A stretch of 7,209 nucleotides of DNA, from contig JAUWXM010000056.1 of the NCBI GenBank assembly GCA_030616365.1, positions 1 to 7,209 of the forward strand, read 5' to 3'. The stretch is from a bacterium (GTDB lineage: Bacteria; UBP18; UBA7526). Positions within the stretch are counted from its first letter, which is position 1. Each line of letters starts with the position of its first letter. Position numbers and translations under genes: made by a program. The notes below the pieces were generated by a model. The model did not search any database, was not told where the DNA came from, and worked only from the letters and a program-made list of their open reading frames with translations. Shown here piece by piece: positions 5,752 through 7,209 of the stretch.

Positions 5752-7121
5752 CGTTTCCCTCCTCGTTTTTTCTTCTTTTTACTCAAATATTTATCAATGG
5801 CTTCTGCTGCTGCATTGCCATCGGCTACTGCCTGAACAACGGTAGCTTCTCGATTGACAATGTCACCCGCAGCAAAGACCCTCGGCCGAGAAGTCTTAAA
5901 GGTTTTTTCCTTTGCCACGATATAGCCAGGACCAGCAGTCTCTATTTTCTTAAATCCTTTGATATTCCCGATATCTGGCATCTGGCCGATGGCCTCGATT
6001 ACCGTATCGACTTTAAGACTGAACTCTGTCCCTGGGATGGGAATGGCATTGGAGGGAATGAAGAGACCGGGCTTGCGCCACCTAATGCCTATTCCTTTAT
6101 ATCCCATTACTCTTCCTTTAGAACCTGTAATTCTTAAAGGCATGACCCGGGTATGAATCTCCACTCCCTCTTCCCAGGAGATTCTTCTCTCCTCTGGTGA
6201 AGAGGGCATCTCATCATAACCTTCCAGACAGACGAGATCGACTCTCTGCGCACCAAGCCGCAGAGCACAAGAGGCAGCATCCATGGCCACATCACCGCCA
6301 CCGATGACTACCACCCTCTTCCCAATCTTGGTCTTCTTCAGCTTTCCCCTATTAATAATTACATCCCTTAAGAACTCTAAGGCGGTATAAACCCCCTTAA
6401 GGTTCTCGCCTGGCAAGCCGATCTTCCTCGCCCCAGGTAGTCCTACTCCAATGAATATAGCCTTAAAGCCTTTTTTGAAGAGTTCATCGATATCGGTTAT
6501 CTTTGTCTTACATTTTATCTTCACTCCCATCCTTTTTATATAGCGAATCTCCTTCTGGGTAGCAGATGGAGGAAGCCGATGAGGCGGTATCCCATAGGTC
6601 AAGAGACCCCCTGATTTGGTCTCGGCCTCAAAGACGGTCACCTCATATCCTTTCTGGGCAAGATTGGCGGCCACCGCTAAGCCTGCCGGGCCAGAGCCAA
6701 CTATTGCTACTTTAATTCCCTTAGAAGAAACGCCTGGGAGAGGTCTGGGGCCTCTTTTGAAGTCAACATCAGCAACGTATCTCTGTAAGGCTGCGATATT
6801 GATAGGAATATCGATTTCGGTATTGCTACACTCCTTCTGGCAGAGTAGTTCTTGAGGGCAAACCCTTCCGCAGATTCCTGTTAAGACATTTGCCTCCCTG
6901 ATTTCCCTTATAGCCCCTCTCAGGTTATGGAACCTTATCTTTCTGATGAACGCCTTTACATCTACCCCTGCCGGACATCCCTTGGTGCAGGGAGCATCCT
7001 CACACATCAGGCAGCGTGAGGCCTCCAGATAGGCCTGATGGGGTTCATAACATCTATGAATTTCTCTGAAACCCTTTTTTCTCTCCTCTGGTAGTAAAGT
7101 AGTGGCCGTCTTACTCGACAT
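5748..7121 (-). CDS. preT: PreT/GltD-type FAD-dependent NAD(P)H oxidoreductase with N-terminal Fe-S domain
   Basis: This 457-residue flavoprotein matches the N-terminal half of DPD and the small subunit of glutamate synthase. The Fe-S domain has Cys37/40/45/49 and Cys84/88/94/98. Gln113 in INIAALQ fits the unusual Gln cluster ligand of mammalian DPD (Q156). The FAD fold starts at VGSGPAGLA (141-149), with Glu165 ending its second strand, and is closed by AAGD (417-420). The NAD(P) fold inserted between them has GGGDVAMDAA (274-283). Where NADPH-using relatives carry the Arg-Arg pair that grips the 2'-phosphate, this protein has Cys298-Leu299-Glu300, suggesting preference for NAD(H). The C-terminus is a basic tail (KKKKKRGGKR). 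It is the first gene of the visible block, with GGGAGG ahead of ATG 7121, and overlaps the PreA-like gene by 4 nt. It probably links NADH to the FMN/Fe-S partner and onward to the polyferredoxin and AOR. A glutamate synthase role is unlikely because no large subunit is present. Confidence 0.92.
   Translation of the reverse strand: MSSKTATTLLPEERKKGFREIHRCYEPHQAYLEASRCLMCEDAPCTKGCPAGVDVKAFIRKIRFHNLRGAIREIREANVLTGICGRVCPQELLCQKECSNTEIDIPINIAALQRYVADVDFKRGPRPLPGVSSKGIKVAIVGSGPAGLAVAANLAQKGYEVTVFEAETKSGGLLTYGIPPHRLPPSATQKEIRYIKRMGVKIKCKTKITDIDELFKKGFKAIFIGVGLPGARKIGLPGENLKGVYTALEFLRDVIINRGKLKKTKIGKRVVVIGGGDVAMDAASCALRLGAQRVDLVCLEGYDEMPSSPEERRISWEEGVEIHTRVMPLRITGSKGRVMGYKGIGIRWRKPGLFIPSNAIPIPGTEFSLKVDTVIEAIGQMPDIGNIKGFKKIETAGPGYIVAKEKTFKTSRPRVFAAGDIVNREATVVQAVADGNAAAEAIDKYLSKKKKKRGGKR
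5758..5762 (-). promoter_or_regulatory. Ribosome binding site of the PreA-like gene, inside the upstream coding end
   Basis: GGAGG on the minus strand, 6 nt before ATG 5751. It is embedded in the Arg-Gly-Gly-Lys-Arg codons of the preceding flavoprotein, whose TGA stop shares bases with this ATG (ATGA), so the two genes are translationally coupled. Confidence 0.85.
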
Positions 7122-7127
7122 AGTATA

Positions 7128-7133
7128 CCTCCC
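7128..7133 (-). promoter_or_regulatory. Ribosome binding site of the PreT-like gene
   Basis: GGGAGG on the minus strand, with 6 nt between it and ATG 7121. It supports the chosen start, which also places the first Cys motif at the usual distance from the N-terminus for the family. Confidence 0.85.
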
Positions 7134-7142
7134 TATAAAATA

Positions 7143-7166
7143 GTTGATAAGTTGATAAGATAATAA
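7143..7166. repeat. Degenerate 8-bp tandem repeat, three units, upstream of the PreT-like gene
   Basis: Plus-strand units are gttgataa, gttgataa and gataataa, contiguous and in register. It sits 10 nt upstream of the Shine-Dalgarno site. It shares the 8-bp period, but not the sequence, of the array at 4442-4497. Confidence 0.7.
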
Positions 7167-7186
7167 GAACCTGCTTCGCAGAACCT
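7167..7186. repeat. Short hairpin flanked by a 6-bp direct repeat
   Basis: The stem ctgc-ttc-gcag (7171-7181) is flanked by gaacct at 7167-7172 and again at 7181-7186, a 14-nt offset. It is too short to be called a terminator. It may be a continuation of the repeat tract. Confidence 0.4.
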
Positions 7187-7209
7187 TGTTTCTTCGTTAC
7201 CACTCAGAA

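Larger units (their letters stand above)
7122..7209. other. Gene-free upstream segment preceding the first gene
   Basis: This 88-nt stretch has no convincing reading frame. It holds the ribosome binding site of the PreT-like gene, an octamer repeat and a small hairpin. The minus strand has AT-rich stretches (for example TATTTTATAGG just before the Shine-Dalgarno) that could host a -10 element, but no matching -35 is clear, so I do not call a promoter. Whether the operon begins here or continues from a gene beyond the edge cannot be decided. Confidence 0.6.

Noticed and set aside
5748..7121. Glutamate synthase small subunit (gltD)
   Set aside because: No large subunit is present, the nucleotide-binding Arg pair is absent, and the overlapping PreA-like gene makes a DPD-type pair more likely.
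7122..7209. Sigma-70 promoter for the operon
   Set aside because: AT-rich candidates for a -10 exist, but no -35 at a suitable distance stands out, and the repeats make the region low in complexity.

Overview
The window is one block of five co-directional genes, all on the minus strand and read from right to left. They encode a cytoplasmic, iron-sulfur-rich, oxygen-sensitive redox system built around tungsten/molybdenum-pterin aldehyde:ferredoxin oxidoreductase (AOR) family enzymes. No RNA gene, insertion sequence, integrase or CRISPR array is visible. Strong Shine-Dalgarno sites (GGAGG or AGGAG), moderate base composition and the AOR/polyferredoxin content point to a strictly anaerobic bacterium, probably from a poorly sampled lineage. 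The sequence alone does not identify the species, and an archaeon is not formally excluded.

Layout in transcription order. (1) 7121-5748 is an NAD(P)H:acceptor flavoprotein of the GltD/PreT family with N-terminal Fe-S motifs. (2) 5751-4516 overlaps it by 4 nt and is a PreA-like FMN protein (dihydropyrimidine/dihydroorotate dehydrogenase barrel) with a C-terminal 2x[4Fe-4S] domain. Together these two correspond to a mammalian dihydropyrimidine dehydrogenase (DPD) split in two. (3) After a 98-nt spacer, 4417-3926 is a four-cluster polyferredoxin of the electron-transfer-subunit type. (4) 3922-1970, only 3 nt further on, is a complete AOR with all four cluster cysteines. (5) After an 85-nt spacer, 1884 to base 1 is a second, diverged AOR that runs off the left edge a few residues short of its C-terminus.

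How they may work together. Polyferredoxin plus AOR plus FAD/NAD subunit has the same parts list as the bacterial NAD-linked AOR of the AorABC type. Here the FAD subunit comes paired with a PreA-like FMN/Fe-S subunit. The inferred electron path is aldehyde or carboxylic acid at the W/Mo-pterin site, then the AOR cluster, the polyferredoxin, and the PreA/PreT clusters, FMN and FAD, and finally NAD(H). Two flavins and many clusters leave room for coupled or bifurcating chemistry, but this is inference.

Most notable points: the PreA-like protein keeps the catalytic Cys but lacks two of the substrate-binding Asn residues of true DPD; the second AOR has Asp in place of the first cluster Cys; and each of the three non-trivial spacers (upstream of gene 1, between 2 and 3, between 4 and 5) carries a degenerate tandem repeat with a 7- or 8-bp period.
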